Source of the DNA: Haloglomus irregulare
GTDB taxonomy: Archaea > Halobacteriota > Halobacteria > Halobacteriales > Haloarculaceae
Length of the DNA stretch: 64,000 bases
Direction of reading: 5' to 3'
Assembly: GCF_007421925.1 (NCBI RefSeq)
Contig: NZ_QMDX01000004.1
Coordinates: 124,001-188,000 of the forward strand
How positions within the stretch are numbered: the first letter of the stretch is position 1; every line of letters starts with the position of its first letter. Shown piece after piece: positions 20,338 to 29,186 of this stretch. Both the position numbers and the translations under genes were made by a program. The notes beneath the pieces are model-generated. The model did no database searches, was not told the origin of the DNA, and saw only the letters and a list, made by a program, of their open reading frames with translations.

Positions 20338-20874
20338 TCAGTCCTTGCGCTTGACCACGTCGCCGAGCGTGGTGGTGCCCGCCGAACCGCTGCTCTCCCA
20401 CTCGGCGTCCCCGCCGTCGCCCCCCTCGGTCAGGGAGATGTCGAGTTCGCGCTCCAGCTTGGACTGGACGGAGTCGGTCGGGAGCATGTCACCGTGCTCG
20501 AGCTTCCGGATGAGGCTGGCCTTCTCGTTCAGTTCCTTCGCTAGGTCCTCCTGGCTCAGCCCCCGGGACTCCCGAGCCGAGCGGATACGCTGGTCGTAGT
20601 CCGGCACGACCTCGTCCATGTTGTCGAACATGTCGCGCCGGCGCCCGCCCCCGGAGCTAGACGAAGACGAGGCGGAGCTCGACCCGCTCCCGGATCCCGA
20701 CGAGGAGGAACTCGACGATGACGTGGAGTACTTCGTCGACGTGCTGGAGGTCTCCTCCGTCCGGACCTCCGTGCCGAAGTCGGCACAGTCGGCACACACC
20801 TCGAGTTCGGCCCCCTCGATCTTCACCGTCTTCGGGGCCCCGGTCTCCGTGCCGCACATCTCACACTGGACCAT
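20338..20874 (-). CDS. MBF1-type HTH protein with serine-rich linker
   Basis: This 178-residue archaeal multiprotein-bridging-factor-1 homologue has an N-terminal zinc ribbon (CEMCGTE, then CADCADFG) and a C-terminal cro/C1-type HTH (IRSARESRGLSQEDLAKELN, then SLIRKLEHGDMLPTD). Archaeal MBF1 associates with the small ribosomal subunit or transcription machinery. The two domains are joined by an unusually long low-complexity linker of about 35 residues made almost only of Ser, Gly and Thr (about 42-77). A GTTTTATGCC element about 27 nt before the ATG supports the start. Confidence 0.9.
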   Translation of the reverse strand: MVQCEMCGTETGAPKTVKIEGAELEVCADCADFGTEVRTEETSSTSTKYSTSSSSSSSSGSGSGSSSASSSSSSGGGRRRDMFDNMDEVVPDYDQRIRSARESRGLSQEDLAKELNEKASLIRKLEHGDMLPTDSVQSKLERELDISLTEGGDGGDAEWESSGSAGTTTLGDVVKRKD

Positions 20875-20982
20875 GACCGCCGGTTGGCCACCGCGAGGCA
20901 TAAAACGTGTGCCGGTGGACGCGGCGAGCCGGCGACCTCCGGTGAGACCGAGACCCGGGCGACCGAGGCGGCCGACGCGGCT

Positions 20983-21180
20983 GTGGCCCTCCGCGAGGAG
21001 ACCCGAGCCGCGCGCTCGGAGCGTGAACCTCCCGAGGAACTGGACATCCCCCGTGCCGACCTCGAGACCGGCAGGGGGCTCCGGCACCAGTTACTCGGGG
21101 CGCTGCGGACCGAGGGTGACGCCGGCACGGCCGCGGAGCCGGGTCCCCCGGTCGTGGCGGTCAGTATCAGCGGAGTTTAA
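20983..21180 (+). CDS. Possible small acidic ORF, unknown
   Basis: A frame running to the TAA at 21178-21180 has the base use of real haloarchaeal genes (mostly G/C third positions, many Glu/Asp). It contains EETRAARSEREPPEELDIPR and ends PPVVAVSISGV. No ATG is present; the GTG at 20983 is the only plausible start, giving 65 residues. The frame stays open further upstream toward the MBF1 promoter. No family was recognised, so it may be a remnant. Confidence 0.3.
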   Translation: MALREETRAARSEREPPEELDIPRADLETGRGLRHQLLGALRTEGDAGTAAEPGPPVVAVSISGV

Positions 21181-21207
21181 GACCGGTCTCGACGTACGAG
21201 CGGACGG

Positions 21208-21885
21208 ATGTCCGGAGAGCGATTCGTTTCGGCGACCGTCGAGGCGCCGCCGGTCACGTTGCTCCGCGACGCCGCGGTCCGGGACGGGGTCGTCGTTCCG
21301 GAGTTCCAGCTCCGGACGGAGGGCCGCTCGTCCCCGGTGCGAATCCACCAGCCCCTGCCGGAGGGACTGGACGTGGTCGATGCCGACTTCCAGTCCGGCG
21401 CGGCCCCCGACGAGTGGGCGTTCGCGGGGGGCGGTGTCCGTATCGACGCGGACGTGCCGGGCGGCGGTCGGACCCTGAGCCTCGGGCTCTCGGTCGCTCC
21501 GGACACGACGGTCCCCGAGAGCTTCGCCCCGCCGAGGCTCTCGCTACGGGACGCGATCTGCGGGGACGGGGACACCGCCACCCGGGGCGCCGACCCCGAG
21601 ACGCTGGACGAGGCCATCCGCCGCGTCGAGGCCGGGGAGGCCCCGGGCCCGGACCTGAGTGACCGCATCCCGGACGCGGAACCGCCCGAGGACGAGGGCG
21701 CCGTCGTCACGCGCGAGCAGATCGCCGAACGCAACGAGGAGCTGATGTGGCTCCGGGCGCGGGCAGTCGTAGCCGAGCGCGAGCGCGAGCGACTCCGGGC
21801 GACCGTTCGGGAACTCCGGGACGCGCTGGCGGAGGCCGACGGGGTCGACGCCGACTCGCTCCCTACCCTGGACGACGACCCCTGA
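21208..21885 (+). CDS. Hypothetical haloarchaeal protein with C-terminal coiled coil
   Basis: This 225-residue acidic protein has an N-terminal half that looks like a beta-sandwich: LLRDAAVRDGVVVPEFQLRT, then IHQPLPEGLDVVDADFQS. The C-terminal part is a long charged helix with heptad-like spacing (REQIAERNEELMWLRARAVV, then ERERLRATVRELRDAL), probably a coiled coil. A GAGTTTAAGA element about 27-33 nt upstream supports the ATG. It lies 62 nt before birA on the same strand. No known function. Confidence 0.7.
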   Translation: MSGERFVSATVEAPPVTLLRDAAVRDGVVVPEFQLRTEGRSSPVRIHQPLPEGLDVVDADFQSGAAPDEWAFAGGGVRIDADVPGGGRTLSLGLSVAPDTTVPESFAPPRLSLRDAICGDGDTATRGADPETLDEAIRRVEAGEAPGPDLSDRIPDAEPPEDEGAVVTREQIAERNEELMWLRARAVVAERERERLRATVRELRDALAEADGVDADSLPTLDDDP

Positions 21886-21947
21886 GGCCGAGCGCCGCGA
21901 CCACGCTCCCCTGGGTGCTTACAACCCGCCCCGGCGTAGCGGGAATC

Positions 21948-22910
21948 ATGCAGGAGACACGCCGGCGGGTGCTGGACGCGCTCGCCGACGGCCCGGTGAC
22001 GGGCCCGGCGGTCGCGGAGCGACTCGACGTCTCGCGGGCGGCCGTCTGGAAACACGTCGAGGCGCTCCGGGAGGCCGGCTTCGATATCGAGGGCACCGAC
22101 GACGGCTACGTCCTGCAGGGCCCCCCCGAGTACGGCGGCCCGGCGGTCGAGTACGGGCTGGAGGCGCCGTTCGCGGTCGAGTTCCACGACTCGCTGGGCA
22201 GCACCAACGAGCGGGCCCGCGAGCTCGCGGCCGAGGGTGCCACGGACACGGCCGTCATCGCCGCCGAGCAGACCGGCGGCCGCGGCCGCCTCGATCGGGG
22301 GTGGTCCTCCCCCCGGGGCGGCGTCTGGTCGTCCGTCCTCTGTCGTCCAGCGGTGCCGCCGTCGCAGGTCCCCGTCTTCACGCTCGCGGCCGCGGTCGCG
22401 GTGACGCGGGCGGTCCGAGAGGCCGGCGTCCGGGCGGAGATCAAGTGGCCCAACGACGTCCTCGTCCCGGTCGACGGGGAGGAGCGGAAGCTCTGTGGCA
22501 TCCTCACGGAGATGGAGGGGGAGGCCGACCGCGTCTCCTGGGTCGTCGTCGGCATCGGCGTGAACCTGAACGTCGACGAGGCCGACCTGCCGCCGGCGGC
22601 CGACGCCACGAGCGTGCGGGCCTGCCGCGAGCGCGCGGGCCAGGAGGACGCCGACGTCCCGCGGCGACTCTTCGTCCAGCGACTGCTGGAGGCGTTCCAC
22701 GACCTGCGGGGTGACCCCGAGGCCGTGCTGCCGGCCTGGCGGGAGTACGCGAGCACGCTCGGGCGCCGGGTCCGCGTCGAGACACCCGGCGGCGAGGTCG
22801 TCGGCGAGGCCGTCGACGTGACCGTCCCGGGGACACTCGTCGTCGAGACGGACGACGGCACCCGGCGCGTGACCGCGGGCGACTGCGAGCACCTCCGGCC
22901 CGTGGAGTGA
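21948..22910 (+). CDS. birA: Biotin--protein ligase with repressor HTH (BirA)
   Basis: This 320-residue bifunctional enzyme attaches biotin to the carrier domain of acyl-CoA carboxylases and, through its HTH, may repress biotin genes. The winged HTH lies at the N-terminus (VAERLDVSRAAVWKHVEALR). The ligase domain has the biotinyl-AMP loop EQTGGRGRLDRGWSSPRGGV, the KWPNDVLV motif, GILTEMEGE and VGIGVNLNV. A C-terminal SH3-like domain follows (LGRRVRVETPGGEVVGEAVD). Its likely client is the biotin subunit of the carboxylase whose CT subunit is encoded at 58916. Confidence 0.94.
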   Translation: MQETRRRVLDALADGPVTGPAVAERLDVSRAAVWKHVEALREAGFDIEGTDDGYVLQGPPEYGGPAVEYGLEAPFAVEFHDSLGSTNERARELAAEGATDTAVIAAEQTGGRGRLDRGWSSPRGGVWSSVLCRPAVPPSQVPVFTLAAAVAVTRAVREAGVRAEIKWPNDVLVPVDGEERKLCGILTEMEGEADRVSWVVVGIGVNLNVDEADLPPAADATSVRACRERAGQEDADVPRRLFVQRLLEAFHDLRGDPEAVLPAWREYASTLGRRVRVETPGGEVVGEAVDVTVPGTLVVETDDGTRRVTAGDCEHLRPVE

Positions 22911-22913
22911 GCC

Positions 22914-23332
22914 CCCGGTCGCTGTGGCCCTCCGCACCCGACCTGTCGGGTACCTCGCCGACGCGGACGGTCAGGACCGGGACCGGCGAGTTCCTGACGA
23001 CGCGCTCGGCGACGCTCCCGAGGGGGGTCGATGTCGTCGCGACCGTGTGTACCCATCACGACGAGGTCGCAGTCGGTCGTGGTCGCGTAGTCGACCACCT
23101 CCGTGGCCGGACTCCCCTCGTTGATGACCCGCTGGACGCTCATCTCGGGGGCGAGCGTCGCCGCGATGCCCTCGAACGAGGACTCCATCGGCAGGGTGGC
23201 CAAGGCGGCCGTCTCCACCACGTACAGCGGATGGCGGGTGGCGCCGTGCGTGCCGGCCAGCCGCGCCGCGTGCTCGACGGCTCGGTCACTCCCCGCTGAC
23301 CCGTCGGTCGGCACCAGTATCTCGTCGTACAC
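22914..23332 (-). pseudogene. Universal stress protein, frameshifted and without stop
   Basis: From a GTG start the frame gives YDEILVPTDGSAGSDRAVEH and then CDLVVMGTHGRDDID. It then shifts; the expected continuation LGSVAERVVRNSPVPVLTVR is in another frame. The shift lies at the run of six G (plus strand) at 23022-23027. Neither frame has a stop before running antisense into birA. The C-terminal nucleotide-binding motif G-x(9)-G-S is therefore split. It is a broken UspA-fold protein, or one base-calling error plus a lost end. Confidence 0.7.
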
Positions 23333-23475
23333 CGCCCGACGTGGAGCTCACACCCGGAAGTGTTAGTCGTGTGGCACGATCCACCACGGGCCGGGGAGCG
23401 CCCTCGCCCGGGCCTCGTGCGCCGTCGGTGACCGATAGCCGTGATTTAATACCCTCCCATCGCCTACCCGCTGGT

Positions 23476-24543
23476 ATGAGCGACGAGATCGAACACCGGC
23501 GGCTCATCATCGCCGGCACGGGGATGGCCGGGCTAACGGCGGCCATCTACGCCGGCCGGTCGAACAACGACCCGCTGGTGCTGGAGGGTGACGAGCCAGG
23601 CGGGCAGCTCACGCTGACCACCGACGTGGCCAACTACACCGGCTTCCCGGAGGGAATCTCCGGCCCCGACCTCATCAACGACGCGAAGGAGCAGGCCGAG
23701 CAGTTCGGCGCCGAGTTCGACCACGGTATCGTCGCGGACGTCGCGAAGCGCGACGACGGCAGCTTCCACGTCGAGCTGGACGACGGGACCGAGTACACGA
23801 CGGACGCGTTCATCGCCGCCTCCGGTGCCTCCGCCCGCACCCTGGGCGTCCCCGGCGAGGAGACGATGATGGGCTACGGGCTCTCGACGTGTGCCACCTG
23901 CGACGGCGCCTTCTTCCGCGACGAGGACATGCTCGTCGTCGGCGGCGGCGACGCGGCCATGGAGGAAGCCCATTTCCTCACGAAGTTCGCCGACACCGTC
24001 TATCTCGCCCACCGCCGCGAGGGGTTCCGCGCCGAGGACTACTGGGTGGAGAAGGTCATGGAGAAGGTCGACGCCGGCGAGGTCGAGATCATGCGGAACA
24101 CCGAACTCCTGGAGATCCACGGCACCCAGGCCGACGGCGTCGACCACGTCTCGCTCGCGCGCAACGAGGCCGGCTACCCCAAGGAGAACCTGGACGACCC
24201 GGACACCGAGCAGTTCGACATGGACGTCGGTGCCGTCTTCTACGCCATCGGCCACACCCCGAACACGGCGTATCTGGAGGGCACGAGCGCCGAGATGGAC
24301 GCGGAGGGCTACCTCGAGACGCAGGGCGGCGAGGGCGGCGGGCAGACCGCCACCGCCGTCGACGGCCTCTTCGGCGCCGGCGACGTCGTCGACCATCACT
24401 ACCAGCAGGCCGTCACCGCCGCCGGGATGGGCTGTAAGGCTGCCATCGACGCCGACGGCTACCTCGAGGACCTCGAGCGGGCCGGCGAACTCGGCACCCT
24501 CGAGGCCGAACCCGAGGCCGAGACGGCCACCGGGGACGACTGA
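23476..24543 (+). CDS. trxB: Thioredoxin reductase
   Basis: This 355-residue FAD/NAD(P)H flavoprotein reduces thioredoxin. The FAD-binding dinucleotide fold starts LIIAGTGMAGLTAAIYAGRS, the redox-active pair is CATC in GLSTCATCDGAFFRDED, the second nucleotide fold is MLVVGGGDAAMEEAHFL and the terminal FAD motif is GLFGAGDVVDHHYQQAVTAA. A Glu-rich tail of about 30 residues is extra. The ATG at 23476 begins eight residues before the first fold. An in-frame extension upstream is not protein-like. Confidence 0.93.
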   Translation: MSDEIEHRRLIIAGTGMAGLTAAIYAGRSNNDPLVLEGDEPGGQLTLTTDVANYTGFPEGISGPDLINDAKEQAEQFGAEFDHGIVADVAKRDDGSFHVELDDGTEYTTDAFIAASGASARTLGVPGEETMMGYGLSTCATCDGAFFRDEDMLVVGGGDAAMEEAHFLTKFADTVYLAHRREGFRAEDYWVEKVMEKVDAGEVEIMRNTELLEIHGTQADGVDHVSLARNEAGYPKENLDDPDTEQFDMDVGAVFYAIGHTPNTAYLEGTSAEMDAEGYLETQGGEGGGQTATAVDGLFGAGDVVDHHYQQAVTAAGMGCKAAIDADGYLEDLERAGELGTLEAEPEAETATGDD

Positions 24544-24829
24544 CGGGAGCCCTTTCTGCGGCGGGTTCCCCCGGCGGCCGGCGAACCACCTGGAGGACGT
24601 TCAGAGAGATCGCCGGCACCCGGGGCCCGGGGCGCCCTCGCGCCGGTGAGACGCGCTCGCTCCGCTCGCGCCTGTGGGGCGGGAACCAACGGCTCCTGCG
24701 GGCGCCCGAAGACGGGTTCTCGAGTTAGAGCCCGTTCTGTCGGATTACGCACCGGATTCCATGTCAGTACGCACATCTAGTTGCGAACGGTCGCCGTAAT
24801 GCTCTTATGAGCCGAGGCGGTTCTGGACG

Positions 24830-25675
24830 ATGTTCGCGACGGTGCCCTCCCACTACTGCTGTGTGCGCTGGGTCCTCTCGGGCTGCAGCCTGCTCGGTGG
24901 GACCGGGACAGCGACGCCCGAGCCGACGCCCGCCGCGACCGGGACGCTGACGCCGACACCGACGTTCGGGCCGTCGGTCTACGATGTGGCCGACGCCGTG
25001 GCCTCGACCGACCGGCTCCGCGAGGCGGGGTCGTGGAACGCCACCATCACCACCCGGTACGGGTCGAACCGTTCCAGATCCGACCTCGGCGAGTACCCCA
25101 TCGTGCTCTCGCTGCGGGCGAACACCTCGACGGGGCACCGGTCGGCGGTCGAGCGCCGGGCGGACGGGCGCGTCGAGACCACGTTCGTCGACGGGACCGG
25201 CGGCTACGAGCGCGACGACTCCGCGGACGGTGACGTCAGCTACCAGTGGGCCTCGCGGCCCGGGGAGACGATCCTCGTGGACTGGCTCGCGTACCCGGCG
25301 CTGTCGGGCACGCGGCTCCGGTTCGTGGACGACCCCGGCGAACTGCCGCTCGCGAAGGTCGGCTACGAGCGGTACAGGGGGGAGCTCGTCGCGGTGTACA
25401 CGGCCAACGGCAGCGAGGTCGAGTTCGACGTCGACCGGTCGCTGCGGGTCCCCGACCGGGCCCGGCTGGTGCGCTACGAACAGCGGCTCAGACTCGCTCG
25501 CGACGGCCGACTCGTCGCCCGGACCGTCACCATCGAGTGGGTCGACCCCGGGCGGGAGGAGCGCGTGACCGACGAGCGGGCCTTCCGACTGCACCGGGTG
25601 GGTGGTGTCACCGTCGAGCGGCCCGACTGGGTGGACGCGGCCCGGGAGACCGAGGACGAGTTCGCGGAGGACTGA
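24830..25675 (+). CDS. Putative lipoprotein, N-terminus probably damaged
   Basis: This is a 281-residue secreted-type protein. A lipobox VLSGCSLLGG is followed by a Thr/Pro-rich linker (TPEPTPAATGTLTPTPT), then a beta-rich globular domain (residues about 55-275) with SYQWASRPGETILVDW and related strands. The annotated start (MFATVPSHYCC) is a poor signal peptide. A hydrophobic ALPLLLCAL core lies in another frame directly before the lipobox, and removing one G at 24870-24872 would join them. The protein is probably anchored outside the membrane; its function is unknown. The true start is uncertain. Confidence 0.65.
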   Translation: MFATVPSHYCCVRWVLSGCSLLGGTGTATPEPTPAATGTLTPTPTFGPSVYDVADAVASTDRLREAGSWNATITTRYGSNRSRSDLGEYPIVLSLRANTSTGHRSAVERRADGRVETTFVDGTGGYERDDSADGDVSYQWASRPGETILVDWLAYPALSGTRLRFVDDPGELPLAKVGYERYRGELVAVYTANGSEVEFDVDRSLRVPDRARLVRYEQRLRLARDGRLVARTVTIEWVDPGREERVTDERAFRLHRVGGVTVERPDWVDAARETEDEFAED

Positions 25676-25679
25676 GCGT

Positions 25680-26669
25680 CTACGCCGGCACCCGCGCGAG
25701 CCACCGCTCGGGGTTGTCCAGCTCCTCGTCCGTCGGCAGCAGGTCGGGCTCCGACCAGACGACGCCCGCGGCCGCCACGGAGCGCGCGTCGGCGACGGCA
25801 TCGAAGAAGGCCTTGCCGCGCTCGTACTGTCGGCGCTTCATCCCCAGGCCGAGTAGCCGCCGGACGAGCTTCGTGAGCGGCCCCTGTCCGGAGCGGCGGG
25901 CCTCCAGCTTCGCGCGCAGGTCCTCGTACTCGCCGTCGAACGCGCGGTCCATCACCAGCTCGGCGTACCCCTCGACGGAGGTCATCACGGTGTCGAGTTC
26001 GCCGATGGCGTCGCGGTTGAGGCTCCCTTCGCTCAGGTCACCGACGGCCGACTCCATCCGCGACTCGAGATGCTCGGAGAGCCATGGCGCGGCGCCGAAC
26101 TCGGCGGCGTGGGTCACCTCGTGGAAGGCGATCCAGCGGCGGAACCGCTCCGGCTCGACCTCCAGCGACGCGGCCACCCGCTCGATGTTGGGGTGGACGA
26201 AGTAGAGCGCGTGGTCGTCGCCGTTCCGGTCGCCGGGGGGGCCCTGCTCGGCTCCGTCCGCCAGCAGGAGGGGGTCGTACTGGCCGAGGACGTTGTTGGC
26301 GAGGAAGGAGAGCATCACCGCCATCGAGCCGGTGTTGGTGGTCCGGGCGATGCCGAAGGCGTCGGTCTCCAGTTCCGCCAGCGGCTCCATCACCCGCCGG
26401 AAGGTGGCGATGTTGGCGTCGATCCAGTGGTGCCGGTGTTGCACCTCGACGGTCTCGGGGAGGTCGAACCCGAGTCCGGTCACCTCCCGGACCCGATCAC
26501 GGGCCTCCCGGATGTCGGTCGCGTACCCCTCACGTTCGGCGGGCGTGAGTTCGATGGACCCCGGGCTGACGGTGGCCTTCGAGGCCGCCGCGGCCCCGTT
26601 CCAGTCGACCGGGCCGTCGCCGCTCCGGGGTGCGTCCGCGACCGCGCGAATGGCACCGAGAATCGTCAT
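25680..26669 (-). CDS. Zinc metalloprotease-like DUF2342 family protein
   Basis: This 329-residue protein of the DUF2342 / F420-biosynthesis-associated family has the HExxH motif in RRWIAFHEVTHAAEFGAAPW and a downstream acidic helix with MTSVEGYAELVMDRAF. The N-terminal half contains the family segment NTGSMAVMLSFLANNVLGQY. Members are annotated as zinc-dependent metalloproteases, but no reaction has been firmly assigned. The ATG at 26669 gives a typical N-terminus. It ends only 4 nt from the convergent lipoprotein gene. Confidence 0.88.
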   Translation of the reverse strand: MTILGAIRAVADAPRSGDGPVDWNGAAAASKATVSPGSIELTPAEREGYATDIREARDRVREVTGLGFDLPETVEVQHRHHWIDANIATFRRVMEPLAELETDAFGIARTTNTGSMAVMLSFLANNVLGQYDPLLLADGAEQGPPGDRNGDDHALYFVHPNIERVAASLEVEPERFRRWIAFHEVTHAAEFGAAPWLSEHLESRMESAVGDLSEGSLNRDAIGELDTVMTSVEGYAELVMDRAFDGEYEDLRAKLEARRSGQGPLTKLVRRLLGLGMKRRQYERGKAFFDAVADARSVAAAGVVWSEPDLLPTDEELDNPERWLARVPA

Positions 26670-26769
26670 ACGGTGGCTAGCCGTGGTCGGGGCAAATGCC
26701 TTCCGACGACGCTCCACTTTCGCTCCGGTGTGGCAAGGTTGAGGCCCCCGGGTCGGTTACGTCCGATGG

Positions 26770-28092
26770 ATGTCCGAACGCGCGGAACTGCCGGGAGCGC
26801 CGGCCCCCGAGGACCGCGTGGTCGCGCACGTGGATATGGACTGCTTCTACGCGGCCTGCGAGCGGCTGAAGGAGCCGGCGCTCCGTGGCGAGCCTCTCGT
26901 CGTGGGGATGGGCTACGAGCCGGGCGAGACCAGCGGCGCGGTCGCGACCGCCTCCTACGAGGCTCGCGAGTTCGGCGTCGAGAGCGCCATGCCCATCGAC
27001 CGGGCGCTGGAACTGCTCCCGCGACGGGTCGACGTCGAGGACGTAGCCGAGGGGGAGGACGGCGACCAGTCGGCGACCGAGGCCACCGGCTTCTATCGCC
27101 CGGTCGATATGGCGTTCTACGAGGACACCGCGGCTGACGTGAAGACGGTCCTCCACGAGACGGCCGAGACGGTCCGCGAGGTGAGCATCGACGAGGCGTA
27201 CCTCGACCTCACGCCGGTCGGCTGGGACGACGTCCGTGCCACCGTCGACCGCCTCCGCGAGCGCATCCGCGAGGCGGTCGGCGTCGTCGCCAGCGTCGGG
27301 GTCGCGCCGACCATGTCCACCGCGAAGATCGCCTCCGACCACGACAAGCCCGACGGCCTCGTCGTCGTCCACCCCGACGAGGTCCGGGGGTTCCTGGCTC
27401 CCATCCCGGTCGAGGACCTGCACGGCGTCGGGCCCGTGACGGCCCGGGAGCTCCACGGACTCGGCATCGAGACGGCCGGTGACGTGGCCGACGCCGACCC
27501 GGCCGCGCTCAAGCGCGAGTTCGGCGAGCGCGGCCGCGAGTTGTACGACCGGGCCCGGGGCCGTGACGACCGCGCCGTCGAACCCCGCGGCCGGCCCAAG
27601 AGCCTCTCCAGCGAGTCCGCACTCGCGCCGACGACGGACCCGGAGACCAAACGGGAGCTGGTCCGGTCGCTCGCGGCCGACGTGGCAGAGCGGGCCCGCG
27701 CCAAGGACGCCCTCTACCGGACCATCGGCGTGAAGGTGGTCGAGCCGCCGTTCGACGTCAACACGCGTGCCCGCTCGCTCCCGGGGCCGGTCGACGACCC
27801 CGACCTCGTGGAGGCCGTCGCGCTGGACCTGCTGACGGAGTTCCGCGAGGCCCAGGTTCGCAAACTCGGCGTCCGCGTCTCGAACCTGGCCTTCACCGCG
27901 GCCGACCAGGCGACCATCGACGGCTGGGACGGGACCGACGGGGGGGCCGGCACCGCGTCTGAGGTCGCTGAACGTCCGGTTCCCGACGGACAGGCGACCA
28001 TCGACGGCTGGGCCGACGACGCGGAGGAGGACTCGACCGGTGGCTACGTCCGGCGTGGACAGACCCGGCTCCCCGAGTTCGAGGACGGCTGA
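26770..28092 (+). CDS. dinB: DNA polymerase IV (Y-family)
   Basis: This 440-residue translesion polymerase has its catalytic carboxylates in HVDMDCFYAACERL and VSIDEAYLDLT. The fingers/thumb follow with ASVGVAPTMSTAKIASDHDK and the HhH LHGVGPVTARELHGLG; the little finger ends near SNLAFTAAD. The C-terminal tail (about 378-440) carries three sliding-clamp-like motifs of the form QxxhxxW/F: QATIDGW at 380-386 and again at 408-414, and QTRLPEF at 431-437. A single motif is usual. A short insertion rich in Glu/Asp (about 96-110) is typical of haloarchaea. Confidence 0.93.
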   Translation: MSERAELPGAPAPEDRVVAHVDMDCFYAACERLKEPALRGEPLVVGMGYEPGETSGAVATASYEAREFGVESAMPIDRALELLPRRVDVEDVAEGEDGDQSATEATGFYRPVDMAFYEDTAADVKTVLHETAETVREVSIDEAYLDLTPVGWDDVRATVDRLRERIREAVGVVASVGVAPTMSTAKIASDHDKPDGLVVVHPDEVRGFLAPIPVEDLHGVGPVTARELHGLGIETAGDVADADPAALKREFGERGRELYDRARGRDDRAVEPRGRPKSLSSESALAPTTDPETKRELVRSLAADVAERARAKDALYRTIGVKVVEPPFDVNTRARSLPGPVDDPDLVEAVALDLLTEFREAQVRKLGVRVSNLAFTAADQATIDGWDGTDGGAGTASEVAERPVPDGQATIDGWADDAEEDSTGGYVRRGQTRLPEFEDG

Positions 28093-28159
28093 GTCCGACG
28101 GCCCCGGCCCTCGCGCCCGTGACGGAACGCCTATGCCCGCGAGCGACCCAACCGGGCGC

Positions 28160-28543
28160 ATGCAACTCGGTTCGCTGCCGTCACGCCCGCTGAGCCTCGA
28201 CGAACTCCGCGAACTGGAGGACAGCCACCGGTTCCGGGCCGTCGTCCCGGTCGGCGTCTTCGATCTGGCCGACAGCGACCGGCGACTGGTCGCCGCCGTC
28301 GTGTTCGTCACCGACTCCCGGGTCGCGGCGGTGGGCTACGACCAGGCGACCGACGGGAACGGGGGCGATGCGGCCGTGCAACCGGCGGGACCGCCGGGCG
28401 CCTGGACGGTCGTCAACGAGGGCGAAGCCGGCGACAAGGCGGCGACCGAGGAGCGCGTCCGCGCCCTGGAGGGGGCGCTCCGGGACTGGGCTGACGGGCA
28501 GCCGTGGGCCGAGGACCCGTCGAACCTCGTGGAGGCACTGTAG
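28160..28543 (+). CDS. Hypothetical haloarchaeal protein
   Basis: This 127-residue acidic protein starts MQLGSLPSRPLSLDELRELE. Central strands (FRAVVPVGVFDLADSDRRLV, then AAVVFVTDSRVAAVGYD) lead to a helical end (EERVRALEGALRDWADGQPW). An in-frame ATG at 28133 is possible, but a CTATGCC element about 27 nt before 28160 favours the later start. It follows dinB by 67 nt. No family was recognised. Confidence 0.6.
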   Translation: MQLGSLPSRPLSLDELRELEDSHRFRAVVPVGVFDLADSDRRLVAAVVFVTDSRVAAVGYDQATDGNGGDAAVQPAGPPGAWTVVNEGEAGDKAATEERVRALEGALRDWADGQPWAEDPSNLVEAL

Positions 28544-28616
28544 CCCGGACCCGGTATGAACCGGGGGTGCCCGCGGTGGCGACGACGCTTATGCGTAGGC
28601 GAACCCTCCCGACGGT

Positions 28617-29171
28617 ATGAGACGAGCCACGGTGGCGACCGGTCCCGCCCGTTCGGGGCCCGCGAGCGGGGAGCGCGACGTGCCGACCCCGACGCTGTTG
28701 ATGGGCGCGCTGACGGCGGTCGCGACCGGCGGGTTCGTGGCCTGGGCGCTACTCCCCCTCCCGTACACCGTCGCCGGCCTGCCGGCGTACGCCGTCGCGG
28801 CCGTCGCGACGACGCTGTGGTCGGGCATCGCCTTCCTCCGTCGGGCACTCCCGACCGGGGTCCTCGCCGAGGGGTTCTACCTGATGGCCGTCGCGGTGCT
28901 GATGCGACCGGTCGCGGTGTCGCTGTCCGTGGACGGGGTCCCGGCCGCCCTCCGCCAGCCGGGGGGCGCGTTCGCGAGCACGGTGGTCGCGCTCGTCGTG
29001 GCGGGCGTCCTGCTGGTCGCGGGATGGCGGCTCGACGCTCGCGCGCAGGAGGCGTGTCTGCGACGGATGCGCCGCCGGGTCCGACGGGGGATGTCCAGCC
29101 GACGGGCGACGAACAGTCTGCTGGCGGGCGGTCGGAGCGAGGAGTCCGAGCGCAGCGAGCAGGACGGTTGA
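28617..29171 (+). CDS. Integral membrane protein, unknown
   Basis: This 184-residue protein has about four hydrophobic helices (LLMGALTAVATGGFVAWALL; GLPAYAVAAVATTLWSGIAF; AEGFYLMAVAVLMRPVAV; ASTVVALVVAGVLLVAGW). A basic, Arg-rich cytoplasmic tail follows. The start is supported by CTTATGCG centred 27 nt before the ATG (leaderless). The end carries the short inverted element found in many haloarchaeal genes (GAGCGCAGCGAGC). No function is known. Confidence 0.7.
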   Translation: MRRATVATGPARSGPASGERDVPTPTLLMGALTAVATGGFVAWALLPLPYTVAGLPAYAVAAVATTLWSGIAFLRRALPTGVLAEGFYLMAVAVLMRPVAVSLSVDGVPAALRQPGGAFASTVVALVVAGVLLVAGWRLDARAQEACLRRMRRRVRRGMSSRRATNSLLAGGRSEESERSEQDG

Positions 29172-29186
29172 GCCGGGTCCCGGGGT

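Noticed and set aside
24652-24672. The GCGAGCGGAGCGAGCGC-like inverted repeat after trxB as a special element
   Set aside because: Such short elements are common in haloarchaeal gene ends and gaps; nothing here suggests more than a possible terminator or generic repeat.
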